DNA from: Margaritispora aquatica
Lineage: Eukaryota; Ascomycota; Leotiomycetes; Helotiales; Discinellaceae
Length of the DNA: 64,000 bases
Direction of reading: 5' to 3'
NCBI GenBank assembly: GCA_007644065.1
Contig: VJWN01000006.1
Span: forward strand, 1,550,001-1,614,000
Part shown: piece after piece, positions 33,226-44,504 of the stretch
Numbering within the stretch: position 1 is the stretch's first letter
Layout: every line of letters begins with the position of its first letter
Made by a program: the position numbers and the translations under genes
The notes under the pieces: model-generated
The model's input: the letters and a program-made list of their open reading frames with translations, nothing else
The model's database searches: none
What the model was told of the DNA's origin: nothing

Positions 33226-35269
33226 ATGCCTATCCCACTGGGCGACACACTCCCTTCGAATTCTCTTCATTCCCCAGATGCTTCACGTCTGCCATTACAC
33301 CACGATTCCCAATTTCCATACGCGCAAGAGCTAGACGATTTGTCCACTTCTGCATCCACATCTAGATTGTACAACAAGCGGCATTCGCGAAACACATCCG
33401 CAGAGAAAGATCAACCAGACACAAAGGCATTGTTGAGCGAGGACTTTGAGGACCAGGACCAGGACGAGGGAGAAGATCAAGATCAGCTCTATTCTATGGG
33501 GGCCAGGTCTCGACGCCAGCACTCCCAAGAGCCAAAAGGTTCTGTGGCCAACAAGGAGAACGGGAGCTCTGCCAACGGCAAGATGAACAACAATGTTGAA
33601 TTTCGGCGGAAGAATGCCTCGATTGATTCACCTACTGTCACTGCGAACTTAATGTCGCGTGAATCTTTCTCTTTAGATGACCATGTACCAAGGACGCCAA
33701 CGTTAAACAACCATGGCTTTATGCAGTTGCCAAGGTCAGACCAGAGGAATTTTGGACTGCTGGTTTTACTATATTTCCTGCAGGGTGTGCCAATGGGTTT
33801 GGCAATGGGATCAGTACCCTTTTTACTGAAGCCATATATGTCGTACAGTGCGCTGGGTGTGTTTACTTTGGCTTCTTACCCATATTCGTTGAAGTTACTA
33901 TGGAGTCCTCTAGTGGACGCATGCTGGAGCCCCAAGATCGGCAGAAGGAAGAGTTGGATTCTTCCTATTCAGTTATTTTCTGGAGTGGGTATGATCTGGC
34001 TTGGTGGGAGGGTGAAGGAGATGATGATTACAGCAGGTGCAAATGATGGTGCTGGAATCTGGGGCTTCACAGGATGGTGGTTCTTCCTGGTTTTTACATG
34101 CGCAACCCAAGATATTGCCGTGGATGGATGGGCATTGACCCTTTTGACACCTGGGAACATATCATACGCATCTACCGCACAAACAGTTGGCTTGACTGCT
34201 GGCCAGTTCATGTCCTATACCGTGTTTTTGGCATTCAACTCTCCAGATTTCGCCAACAAGTACTTTCGCTCGACTCCTCTCGACTACGGTGTGATGACAC
34301 TGGGAGGATATCTGACTTTCTGGGGATGGGCATACATAATTGTCACCATTGGTCTAGCATTCTTGAAAAAAGAAGAGAAGACCAAGAACGAAGACGGAAT
34401 CTGGGACGTGTACAAAGTAATGTGGGGAGTTCTGAAGCTCAAGAACGTACAAACGATAATCATAATCCATTTAATCGCCAAAATTGGCTTCCAAGCCAAC
34501 GACGCAGTCACAAATCTGAAACTGATTGACAAGGGATTCAGCCAGGAAGATCTGGCCCTCACTGTCCTGATTGATTTCCCATTCGAAATCGGCCTCGGTT
34601 ATTATGCAGGCAAATGGTCGACAACATATACCCCCATGCGTCTCTGGTGCTGGGGCTTTGTGGGGCGTCTTATTGCAGCCGTCCTTGCTCAAATCACAGT
34701 CATGATCTTCCCATCCAAGGGGGTAGATACATGGTATCTCCTAGTCGTCATTGCCGAGCACATCTTCTCGACTTTCACTTCGACTGTGATGTTCGTTGCT
34801 GTGTCCGCCTTCCACGCCCGTATTGCAGATCCAGTTATTGGAGGGACATATATGACCCTCCTCGCTACGTACGTTTTCCCTCACAGTTTCCCTTTAACAC
34901 ACTTACATTTATCTGACCTTACCCAGCGTCTCCAACCTAGGTGGCACCTTCCCGCGTTTCTTCGTCCTGAAGCTCGTCGACGGCTTCACGTCCGCAACGT
35001 GCATTCCACCCTCCGCTTCCTATGTGCTCGACTCGAAACTAAGAGGGCCCCTCGTGACAGCGGCATTTAGCTGTGCTGCCGGCGCCGAGAAAGACCGCTG
35101 CATTCAGGGTGGTGGCCACTGTGACATCGAGCGCGATGGTTACTATGTCATGAACATTGTATGTGTAATCTTGGGCGTTGTGACGTTCTGGGGTTATATC
35201 AAACCTGCTGCATTGAAGCTGCAGGCCTTGCCATTAAAGGCGTGGAGGATTGCAGAGGGGAGCCAGTAG
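33226..35269 (+). CDS. Acetyl-CoA transporter, SLC33A1/AT-1 family
   Basis: Two exons, 33226-34868 and 34927-35269, giving about 661 aa. Residues 1-165 are a long hydrophilic, acidic and Ser-rich cytosolic tail. Then come about 10-12 membrane helices of the major facilitator type. Family marks are LLYFLQGVPMGLAMGSVPFLL in the first helix, SYPYSLKLLWSPLVDACW, CATQDIAVDGWALTLL, and after the intron SNLGGTFPRFFVLKLVD. The family moves acetyl-CoA into the ER lumen for protein and ganglioside acetylation. A Cys-containing loop (DRCIQGGGHCDIERDGYY) precedes the last helix. The donor at 34869 and acceptor at 34926 keep the frame. The intron region is otherwise open, so a truncated unspliced form is readable. 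Confidence 0.9.
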
Positions 35270-36946
35270 GTGTTTGATGTTAAAGGAAGGAGGCTGCTCG
35301 AGGGATGAATGAAAATTTGGAGTAGAGATGGAAGAAGTGTATGATTTTTCGCATTGCGTTCCTGCATTATCGCTGGTTGCATACTCCGGTCTGGTTTGGC
35401 TTGGCTCGGCTCGGCTGGATGGGTGGTATGTCTGGACCGGAATCGCGTTTGAAAGGGGCAAAAAAGTGTACAAGATTCGGATTCTTTTTGGTGTTCAAAG
35501 CTACCTACCTTGTAGAATAGACCACGCATGCATGCTACAGCTACACAATAGAACAGAAGCAGAAGAAAAGAAAAGAAAGCGATATAAAAACTATACCGTA
35601 CCTGTATTCTCCGTTTCCAACATCTGATGTGATTTGATCTGATTTGGTGTGATCTGACTTCGATTCAATCGATCACCATGTAGGACTTTGTTGCACGTCT
35701 GCTGCCTCGGTGTGGCGGGGCAGAGTCGCACATGAAATCCATCCAGGTATTTATTTGTCCTTCCATCTACCATTCATGGCATGATAAGTTCAATCACTTC
35801 GTACTACTACCACTACCACCACACCACAACCAGCAGCACAACCAGCAGCAGTAGGAGCTCCTTTCTTGCCCTCTTCCCTCCTCTCTTCCCGCCATCCCAT
35901 CCCTTGCCTTCCATTCTTATATCACCTCATCCATTCTCACCTCACCTCACCTCACCTCACCTCACCTCACCTCACCTCACCTCACCTCGTCAGACCACAC
36001 CACGCCACGCATATCCACGCTACGCATACCCATCCATCCCTACACCTATTACACTCATGACACTTACGATACCCAAGGTACCCAAAGTTCCTAGCTCCCT
36101 TTGCTCCCTTAGCTCCCTACCAACCAACCTACCTACCTACCAATCTACAAGCCTACTCAAGCAACTCAATTCAAGCCAACGTCACTAAAACCAGAATCTT
36201 GAAATGAGGCTAGTCGTAGCCTTTGAGTACGAATTCGTAATCCCAATTCTTTTCTTTTGGACCTCGCACTGTGAAAAGGGTGTCATTCACTTCCCAAACC
36301 ATTTACTCGCCCAATTCACTCAATCCATCCTTTTACTCATCACGAAGAAAGCACCCCGTCGCTTGTCGTGTCGTCTCGGCTGCCCCCACCGGCATTCTCT
36401 CGGCTCCTCTCGGCTCCTCTCGGCCCCAGGTGGACGATCAAGCTCGAACTTCGGTTAGCCAAGTTCGCCGTTGTTCAGACAAACAAAGTAACAACTCATT
36501 GCCTTATATTCCCGGTCTCTCCCACTAAATGAATCGGTCGGTCTAGTAGTTTTCCATTGGAGGAGGGGGAATTGTTTCACTCTATAATCAACATACCAGC
36601 TAGCCATCTGACTCATCCAAATAAAGTATTTTGGAATGTTCTACCTAAATATATTAAACTCCAAGCTAACACCAAGATCGGCGCCAATGCTATCCAACCC
36701 ACACCTCCTGCTTCAGACGCACACCCTGAACTTCGTCATGTCAGTTACCTAGCTCGTTCATCGCTCGCTGAGCACTTTCTATCCTCCTTCTCCACAAACT
36801 TTTATATACCAAACCTAAAAGCTTGCATCCGGATGCTTTTCTCCTATCCGTTGTAGAGAACACGACATTTCCTTCAACAGTCGTCATACCGTAGAAATTT
36901 GTCACCACTTCCTGCCCATTCATATCTCGAAAATTTCTCTCCTCTC
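35270..36946. other. Convergent 3' intergenic region with simple repeats
   Basis: No supported gene between the 3' ends of the transporter and the Zn2Cys6 gene. ORFs here arise from low-complexity sequence. A CTCGG-containing unit (ctctcggctc) is repeated near 36398-36425. Confidence 0.5.
35936..35988. repeat. (CTCAC)n microsatellite
   Basis: Ten uninterrupted copies of CTCAC followed by a partial copy. Confidence 0.95.
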
Positions 36947-39932
36947 TCAGTTAAAATTCCCGTGTATATCTGCCATTGTGTCAAAGTGTCCCAACCTCGG
37001 ATCGAATGGCAAAGGCAAAGGAATTTGCATCTGCATCTGTGATCCCGATGATTCGCCCATGCCATGCTGTTGCTGTTGGCCCACCATGCCAATCTCCTGT
37101 ACATCTCTCGAAAATTCAAACATGTGCTGCCACGGATCATCATACTGGCCATGAAGCCGGACCATCGTCTCAAAATGTTTAAGCGCAGTTCTATGATCCA
37201 AAGGATTGGGCACCATGCGTGCTTGCGGCATGTTCGTAAAGCCTGCTGTGAAATTTTGATCGAAGCTGGCGAAGCTATGTTGTTCATGCCGCCAGGCTGT
37301 GTGTTCTGGGATGTTGTGTTGGTATTGGTCATGGTTTGTGGCTTGGGGATGATTTGATGTTGCTGTTCGATATCCGGGAGGAATTGGTGCCACAGCAGGT
37401 AAGTCAAACATTGACCAGCTAACCATCGGTGCGACGTGACGAATCAATCGATCATATATCTCCCAGGCTTTTCGCGCTGAAATCGATTGCTCTGCCATCA
37501 TGCTGAGCCAGCGTATCCCTTTTTTGGCATCTTCCAATGTATGTACTGCTTGGTCGGGAGCATGTTGTGACTGGAACGCGGTCTCAAGTAAGAGCACCGA
37601 AAGAGCCTCGCAAAGATAGTGAAGAATATTCCACCAAGGAGTAATTGCATAAAGAGTCTGGACACTACGTGCTGGTGCACTAAACAAGGTTATCATCTCT
37701 CTTGCAGACTTTAGACAAATTTCGACTGCTCCTTGGTCAAAATCCATGATTCTTTGTGTCAAGTATCTTATCCTCCCATCAAATCGGCACAGACATGGGC
37801 GGAATAACACAATCCTAGAGTAGCATATCTCCATTGCCAAGCCCATTCCAGATAGCACATTTGGATCATTCCAATTAGGCTCAGTCCACATATTGAAATC
37901 GATGTTGAAATCTGGCGGAAGTGTCGAACGCCAGCTCAGAAGACTTTGGTCGATACGTCCAATAATATCCTGTATATCTGGCCATGTTGTACTTGTGGTG
38001 GCAGCACAATACAACTGGGTGGCTATGTCGTGGGAGATAATGCAAAGTTGGATGCGATACATGAAACAGGTGGAGGAGTTGGTGAGATAGTCTGGCAAGG
38101 ACACATTCGTACTGGAACCTGTATGGCCCATATGCAAATTTTCTCTGGATTTTCCTTGATAAAGCAGTTAGTGTTTGATGACAGTAATATGCTAGTCGTA
38201 TATGTAGGTAGCATCCTACCTCTAGATTGATGCGGGCTATGCGGAGTATGCGAACCCGATCCAAGGACATTTTCGATTCCCTCGAACATATCGTGTGTAT
38301 ACAAGCTTTCAGGAACTATGCTTTTGGGTAACGGTGCACTGATATCGCGATCAGAAATACAGCTGGGTCGACCCGTCAATCCATTTAGTGAACACTCCAA
38401 GGAATACAATGACCACCAAAGCTGCACAAGATGCTCTTTGTAGTACTGTTTGGTCTCATCTTCCTCACTTCGAAGATGCAAATCGAGTCTTACGGCATGT
38501 CGAATCGCTAGGGCGCAAAATGTGAATGCTCTATCAAGTTAGTGAATTGTGTCCGGCAGTGGCTGTGTTGGGTTTATACCTGTTAAGCTTACATGTTGCA
38601 ATGAAATACAAACACAAAAGACCTAGAGCGCATGTGGTTGAGATCCTCGCGTTCTCGTATAGGAGGCCGCCATCCAGACAAAGCATTTTTGCCCTCGCAA
38701 GGTAGTGGAGGTGATCGTTATGGTGATTGAGTCCGCTCTTGGTAAGATTGGAAAAGACTGAGCTAGTGGCAAATACCATGTTGAGAGTTCCGAGAAATAC
38801 CAAATCTTCTTGGGAAAGGTTATTAGATCCTCTTGGAAAGGTATGATACCTATCCATAAACCCTATTCTGTCAAGAAGTGGAGCTGATGGATGTATATTT
38901 TCGAAGTACGAGTGGACAAGTGTATCTGCGGTAGCTGGATCTGGCCAGTCAAAAATCTGGACGTCGCTTGCATCAAAGAAATCCAAATCAGAATCCTCAG
39001 TGTGATAAGAGACCAAGGTCATGGTTCTGCCAAAATCTTGTGGACTTGGTGCATAATGCGGTATATCCTGACCTCTATGTTGCCGAGCTGCCCAAGCAAC
39101 CGATGAGGAGCTCTGATTGCTGATTGTTGCTCTGCCTCCAACGTCAATGATATCCTGAGAAACCAGTGATTCCAATTCATCTTCGGCATCCTCTTCGCTG
39201 CTGCTGCCATCGGCCTTTGGTGATGTTTGACGAGACAGTAGAGCGGGGACATCGTTGCCTGAAAGATCTGGGGGTTTCTGGGCAAAGTGAGCGATAGACT
39301 CTGTGTTCGTAGAGACAACAATACCATTGCTAGCACTCGGTCAATCGCGATTCTCATCTGATCCTGTGGCATGGCCATGTCAAGTCGAATCCTCCGGAGG
39401 GCATCACAGATATCTGCATTGTGTTGATTCAGGATTGTGGCATCCTTGCTGAGTTTGGTCAAGCGTCTGTCTGTGTCAGCTTCATTCTTGATGGGGACGT
39501 AATTCCTATGCTGTACTTCCGCTCCTTGTCTCGCTTTCCATCACCATACACACAAGAAACTTGTGCAGTTTTACATCGTATGCATGGTTGTTCTCCACTG
39601 CAACCTGACTTTGCTTTGCGGCAGTGATCACAAGCGTGTGGTGTTCTTCCCTTCTTGAACTGCCTCTGAGATTCGTGGCCACTGAATGATTTGAGAGCCG
39701 GAATAGCGATCTTCTGTCTTGGTGCTTCGCCGGCCATATCGTGAGCTAAGCCATGATGGCGGCTGGAGCTAGAGTTCGTAGTCGTCCTATTACTTCCCTG
39801 CGGAGCAGCCAATGTACCCAGGCTTGAGGGTGCTTGATAGCTGATGGGAGAATGATCCTGTCTCTCGAGACTAGAGGTAAGTGGTTCTTCTCTTGGTCGC
39901 TTTCCTCGACCGCGTCTTCCTTGCCTAGACAT
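36947..39932 (-). CDS. Zn2Cys6 transcription factor with fungal-specific TF domain
   Basis: Five minus-strand exons: 39932-39517, 39466-39325, 39277-38580, 38530-38220 and 38154-36947, giving about 924 aa. The zinc cluster lies at residues 101-127 (CDHC...C...CIRC...C, spacing 2-6-5-2-6). It is followed by the basic linker GDGKRDKERKR and a short coiled coil (LTKLSKDATILNQHNADI). The fungal-specific TF domain spans exons 3-5, with CKLNRAFTFCALAIRHAV across intron 3 and WWSLYSLECSLNGLTGRPSC in exon 4. The C-terminal 150 residues are Gln/His/Met/Pro-rich, like an activation region. Intron 2 is the least certain (donor GTATTG at 39324, or GTGCTA nine bases earlier in the gene). No biosynthetic cluster adjoins it, so targets are unknown. 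Confidence 0.85.
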
Positions 39933-41766
39933 GAAATCTGGGTAGTACTGGAGTGGTGGTAGTGATCGAAATAGGTAGGCGAGAATGTGACCTTACACCG
40001 GCGTCTACCAGATAGAAAGGGGATGCCTTAGCCGCCGGCTGTAGCCTTTTATAAAGTAAGGTAGATACTAAGGTATCGTAATCAAGTGACAAAGTTGATG
40101 GCTTTAACGCTGGATACTGTGTGTTGGGAAATCCAGCTTGCCTTGCTGGCTCAATACGCGAATTTGCCTTGCAATTCATGTCAAGTGACTGGCGTAGCAT
40201 TTTAATCCCGATCGCTAATGGCGGCGACGAGGTTCAGTGATCTGATCATCAAGGTGGTAAGTGTGCTTCTAATGGTTTGGTTCTATGTCCAGTAGGCTGA
40301 ATAATTTGGGATCTTTCTATGACCTAGAAGTCATTCCACTTTGATGTCTTTGCACGAGAATGGAATTTGAATTGTAGATCACGAGGCGAAATAGTTGAGC
40401 CCCCAGAGTTGGGGGGATTTTGGAGGAAGAAGAAAGAACGGTTTGGAACGAACATTGCCACAATAATAAATGCAATTTGATGTCAGTTTGTTTGGCGAAA
40501 GTGATGCGATCCGCTACGGATTTTGCATCCGTCGACACAGGTAGCGATAAAAAAGCATTGCAATGCAAGCCCGATTCCGGATGGCCCTTGGAACCTCTAA
40601 TGCAATTGCATATCTCTAGATGGATGAAAGATGAATCAAAGATGAATCGAAGATGATCGGCTTTTTCGAAATATTTCCCATTGTACTGTATTGTGCCTTC
40701 TTCACCATCATCATCCTGCATCCACCACCGGAGACCTTCAAAAGCTCTGGTCTTGTGGTCCAAAAGGTGAGAGCGAGAAGGGAAGCGTTTCTTGTGGGTG
40801 ACAGTGGGGTGGCAGTATAGGAATTATGGCAAAACGACACAACGACAAAGTGAGTTACGGAATATCGTCATGTCTTTTGGAATTATCATTATCCGACCTG
40901 TCGCTTTCCACAAAAATTCAGGTCCCAGCTAGGATCAAGCTCTTTTTCTTCTGGACCGAGAGAAATGATCCGACCACCAATAGCATCTACCTATTCGTTG
41001 AAAAGGGCATGCTGGACTCCATAATAATGTGCAGAACCCATGTTGGCAGCGATTTCGACGGACATACCACCGGTCCAATGGCGACTCTCGACATTGGAAA
41101 TCAAATCATCAGCACGCATCTTCACCACCCAGTGAGCCAGTGAGAGTGGCCCAGAACATCTGCCGTGCATTTGATATTCGATGCAAAGTCCATGTCCTCT
41201 GTATATTGGAGGACATATCCTTCTTTATGACCTTCTCTCGTCATACTGCCGCATACCTATGGCGTGAGAACACACCCCTCATGTTCCTGTTGTCCTGCCC
41301 GACATATACTGATATGCACGACCCAGGTAGGCATGGGCTAGGTCCTTCGTATGGGGAAGAAGATCGAGCTTATTATCAGATCTCCAGACCCGAACATGCG
41401 TGATGCTGCGATAGTGGTGGTCTGGTGTTCCATGATTTGAAATGTTTTTTCCGCCACCGAGCAGAACTCTGGAGTGTATGTATGTACCACCTAGGTACTC
41501 TTCAAAAATCATGGTCCAGTACATATAACAACACAAGCCAGAGGATCCAACCGGTTGAGCCGGTCGAGGCAGCTGAGCCAAAAACGAGGTAAATTTCAAC
41601 ATCGATACAACCATAGATTGGATAAATTTTCTCCTCACGCAGAAGGTTCATTACACCCAATCACCAATCTAGCCCCTGTACTTCTGTGCTGTATCATGGA
41701 GAACTTCCTCACAACCGGGAGCTGGGGACTCGGTGCTGGCTGGGAATGGGTGGGGTGAGACAATCA

Positions 41767-41806
<40 letters not shown>

Positions 41807-42377
41807 CATGAAATGTTTGCTAACACAACCCAACAGAACCCAACACAACCAAAACACAACCAAAATACAACATCACCGACGACCAGGACAAAAACAGCGT
41901 TGGTGATAAATTGCCCTGACCGTCCACCAGCTCAACTTTGAGTATGCCACTGAAATCTGTGGGCACTTAATCATCATTCCAATTGAGCCAACCACTGTGG
42001 CTCTCTGGTCGCGATCGCAAAAACTTTTGCGCCCTTTCCCACCATCAGTTTACGGTGCCGAGGATCCTCACCTTCCCCTCGACCGAGGCAAGACGACAGA
42101 GCTCAAAATTTCAAAAAAGGTAAAAGGTAAGGTAGAGTCTAAGTATGTCGTGTTCGTCATTCTCAAACCCATCCAGAATCTTGTCATGGCTAATTCGTGT
42201 TGTTCGCAGATCTTTCCAACATATTGCGACCGACATCATCCCACATCTATCTGTTCCCACAAGCCTGATACCCCGCCATCAAGCTCTGCCTTCACTCTGT
42301 CCTTTAACCTTCCTGAGTCGAGGCCTTCATCTCCCACGTCTTCGATATTCTCCTGGTCGTCATCTTCCGAGGACACA
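39933..42377. promoter_or_regulatory. Long divergent intergenic region
   Basis: About 2.4 kb separate the starts of the Zn2Cys6 gene (minus) and the PPCS gene (plus). The length is unusual for this block and may hold regulation of the transcription factor. ORFs inside (for example 41029-41403) have no coding support. Confidence 0.45.
41768..41806. repeat. (CAAG)n microsatellite
   Basis: About nine tandem copies of CAAG. Confidence 0.95.
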
Positions 42378-43568
42378 ATGTCAACGTCTAGCTTGAAGCC
42401 AGAGCTGCAGCGGCAGAGCATCGCCGATATCGCGGAGAGGGACTATTTCACCGAAAATCCAGCTCCAGCAGCTCTCGACAAGCACACCCAGCTGGCAGAA
42501 GATTTCATCAATTTCCATGCAGCTGCGGGCAGGCGGGTGGCACTGGTGACCTCTGGAGGGACGACGGTGCCATTGGAAAGACAAACTGTTCGCTTCATTG
42601 ATAATTTTAGTGCAGGCACCCGAGGAGCTACTTCTGCAGAGTATTTTTTGGAGGCTGGATATGCGGTAATATTTCTCCACAGACAATTTAGTCTGTTGCC
42701 ATATTCACGGCATTACAGCCATGCGACAGATTGTTTCTTGGATTTCTTGCACGAAGGAGCAGATGGAAGTGTGGTAGCCAACGAGGAATATCGCGAGAAG
42801 ATGGTGAAAGTCCTTCGAAAATACAACTCGGCGAAAGACAAGAATTTGCTACTCACATTACCATTTACAACTATCAACGATTATCTGTTTGTGCTACGCG
42901 CTATTGCTCAACTTATGCGACCGTTGGGACCAACAGGTGTGCTGTATCTAGCAGCAGCAGTATCAGATTTCTTCGTGCCTCCAGAACGAATGGTGGAACA
43001 CAAGATTCAGTCTACAAACGCGGCGGACAGACAGGCCACTATCGACGCAGAGAAGAAAGCAGAAGAAGAAGAAGAGGAGACATTCGATAACTTCGACTCA
43101 TCGCCAGCTGTACCGCGAAGCAAAAGGCTCATTGTGGATTTAGATCCCGTACCGAAGTTCCTCAAGAACCTAGTGGATGGCTGGGCGCCCGAAGGCATGA
43201 TCGTCTCTTTCAAGTTAGAAACCGACCCGGAGATCCTCGTCCATAAAGCCCAGTACTCCCTGACGCGGTACCAGCACCACTTGGTTATCGGTAACCTGCT
43301 GTCGACGCGGAAGTGGGAAGTAGTCTTCGTGGCCCCGGGACAAGCAGACCAGTGGATTCGCGTTCCAAGACACAGAAGGAAGAAGACCATCTCGGGTATT
43401 GAGGATATGGTGGGCGTGTCAGCAAGTGGAGGGGAGATTGGGGAGAAGCCGCTGGATCCGAACGATCTGCCAGAGGGAGAGCCCGAGATGGAGATTGAGA
43501 GTCTGATTATTCCTGCTGTGCAGCAGATGCATACGGCGCACATAAAAAAGTCGAGGGCACGATCGTGA
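42378..43568 (+). CDS. CAB2: Phosphopantothenate-cysteine ligase (coenzyme A biosynthesis)
   Basis: A single exon, about 396 aa from the ATG at 42378. The enzyme joins 4'-phosphopantothenate and cysteine in the second step of CoA synthesis, in the cytosol. Family marks are ALVTSGGTTVPLE, VRFIDNFSAGTRGATSAEYF, VLYLAAAVSDFFVP and VDLDPVPKFLKNLV, followed by MIVSFKLETDP and HHLVIGNLLSTR. A Glu-rich insert (EKKAEEEEEET) lies in the middle. The frame stays open upstream to 41997 with in-frame ATGs at 42186 and 42366-42380; I chose 42378 because homology seems to begin just after it. A possible 5'UTR intron runs from about 42128 to 42209. Confidence 0.9.
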   Translation: MSTSSLKPELQRQSIADIAERDYFTENPAPAALDKHTQLAEDFINFHAAAGRRVALVTSGGTTVPLERQTVRFIDNFSAGTRGATSAEYFLEAGYAVIFLHRQFSLLPYSRHYSHATDCFLDFLHEGADGSVVANEEYREKMVKVLRKYNSAKDKNLLLTLPFTTINDYLFVLRAIAQLMRPLGPTGVLYLAAAVSDFFVPPERMVEHKIQSTNAADRQATIDAEKKAEEEEEETFDNFDSSPAVPRSKRLIVDLDPVPKFLKNLVDGWAPEGMIVSFKLETDPEILVHKAQYSLTRYQHHLVIGNLLSTRKWEVVFVAPGQADQWIRVPRHRRKKTISGIEDMVGVSASGGEIGEKPLDPNDLPEGEPEMEIESLIIPAVQQMHTAHIKKSRARS

Positions 43569-44303
43569 GAATAGGAATTGGCTTAATATAAGACTTTCCA
43601 CACCTCGTTTATTCTCATGTAGGGCAATCATTTTGTCCAGAGGTGAGCAGGTAGCAAGGCTCAAGTCAGGACCATGCATTCAACCGACAGCTTCTCCTCT
43701 GCACCTTTCAAGATAACTTCCATCTCCGAGATTGGTAATTGCATACTATGCTCGGCTTCTTCACTGCTCCAATGAGTCATGAGCAAAAACATCAAGGTAG
43801 ACAAAACGCTTTTCTGCTCAAACCGAAGGCTCCTACAAGAAAGAATTACTTGAAGGACCAAAATAAAGTTAGGTAAAAATTTCCTTTGCTCATTCCTAGT
43901 CTGCTTCATCCATCAGATCAATTGGTAAGACTCCAGAGGTGAAATGCTGCCAATATATCTGGTGCTATAAGCGAAACATTCGATTTCCGCGCCTGAAGCT
44001 TTCTACCAAGCTTGCATTACACATTATTGCAGTTCCCTCACGAGTGGTAGACAAGAGTTCGTATCCATAAGATTAATTTGATCATAGAAAGTAGAGAAGC
44101 AGGATTGATGTTGTCTTTGATTTTATGGTTATATTGGACAAGTTCAAAATTCACGATCCCGTCCGTCCAGCGGACCGCATCCATCATCCAAGGCCCTCAG
44201 ACTTCTCCTATTGTCCAGATTCATCAACATATCACGCTCCCCTCCTTCTATGTTCTTCACCCACACATGAGCACCCCCATGACGATACCAATGCCGAAGC
44301 CAG
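43569..44303. other. Spacer, no supported gene
   Basis: Short ORFs without coding character. Confidence 0.4.
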
Positions 44304-44504
44304 CTAGCCGCGACGAATACATCTCATGCACCCATTATCAGTCTGCGGGTCAGTCCTATAAGCCGATTTGTACGCCACGCAAAACTTGCCGGCGCGTGGA
44401 GGAATGGTTGTGATGTCTGCTTGCGCACAGGGCGTGTTCACCCACTCATTCCAATCGGTCACGGCACCGCAGCGACTGCAGCTGCCGATCCAGAGGAAGC
44501 ACAT
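44304..44504 (-). CDS. Small Cys-rich protein, 66 aa
   Basis: Minus-strand ORF from the ATG at 44504, inside a longer frame whose upstream part is low-complexity 5' leader. The protein begins MCFLWIGSCSRCGAVTDW and ends DNGCMRCIRRG. Six Cys include two CxxC knuckles, one at each end, which suggests a single zinc ribbon. No signal peptide is present, so it is probably intracellular. Similar tiny CxxC proteins are common and uncharacterised in ascomycetes. A start at the more upstream ATG (44735) would give 143 aa and seems unlikely. Confidence 0.55.
   Translation of the reverse strand: MCFLWIGSCSRCGAVTDWNEWVNTPCAQADITTIPPRAGKFCVAYKSAYRTDPQTDNGCMRCIRRG

Noticed and set aside
35781..36188. 135-codon plus-strand ORF
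   Set aside because: Translation of the CTCAC microsatellite and neighbouring C-rich DNA.
43007..43543. 178-codon minus-strand ORF
   Set aside because: Antisense to the CoA ligase gene, which has full family homology.
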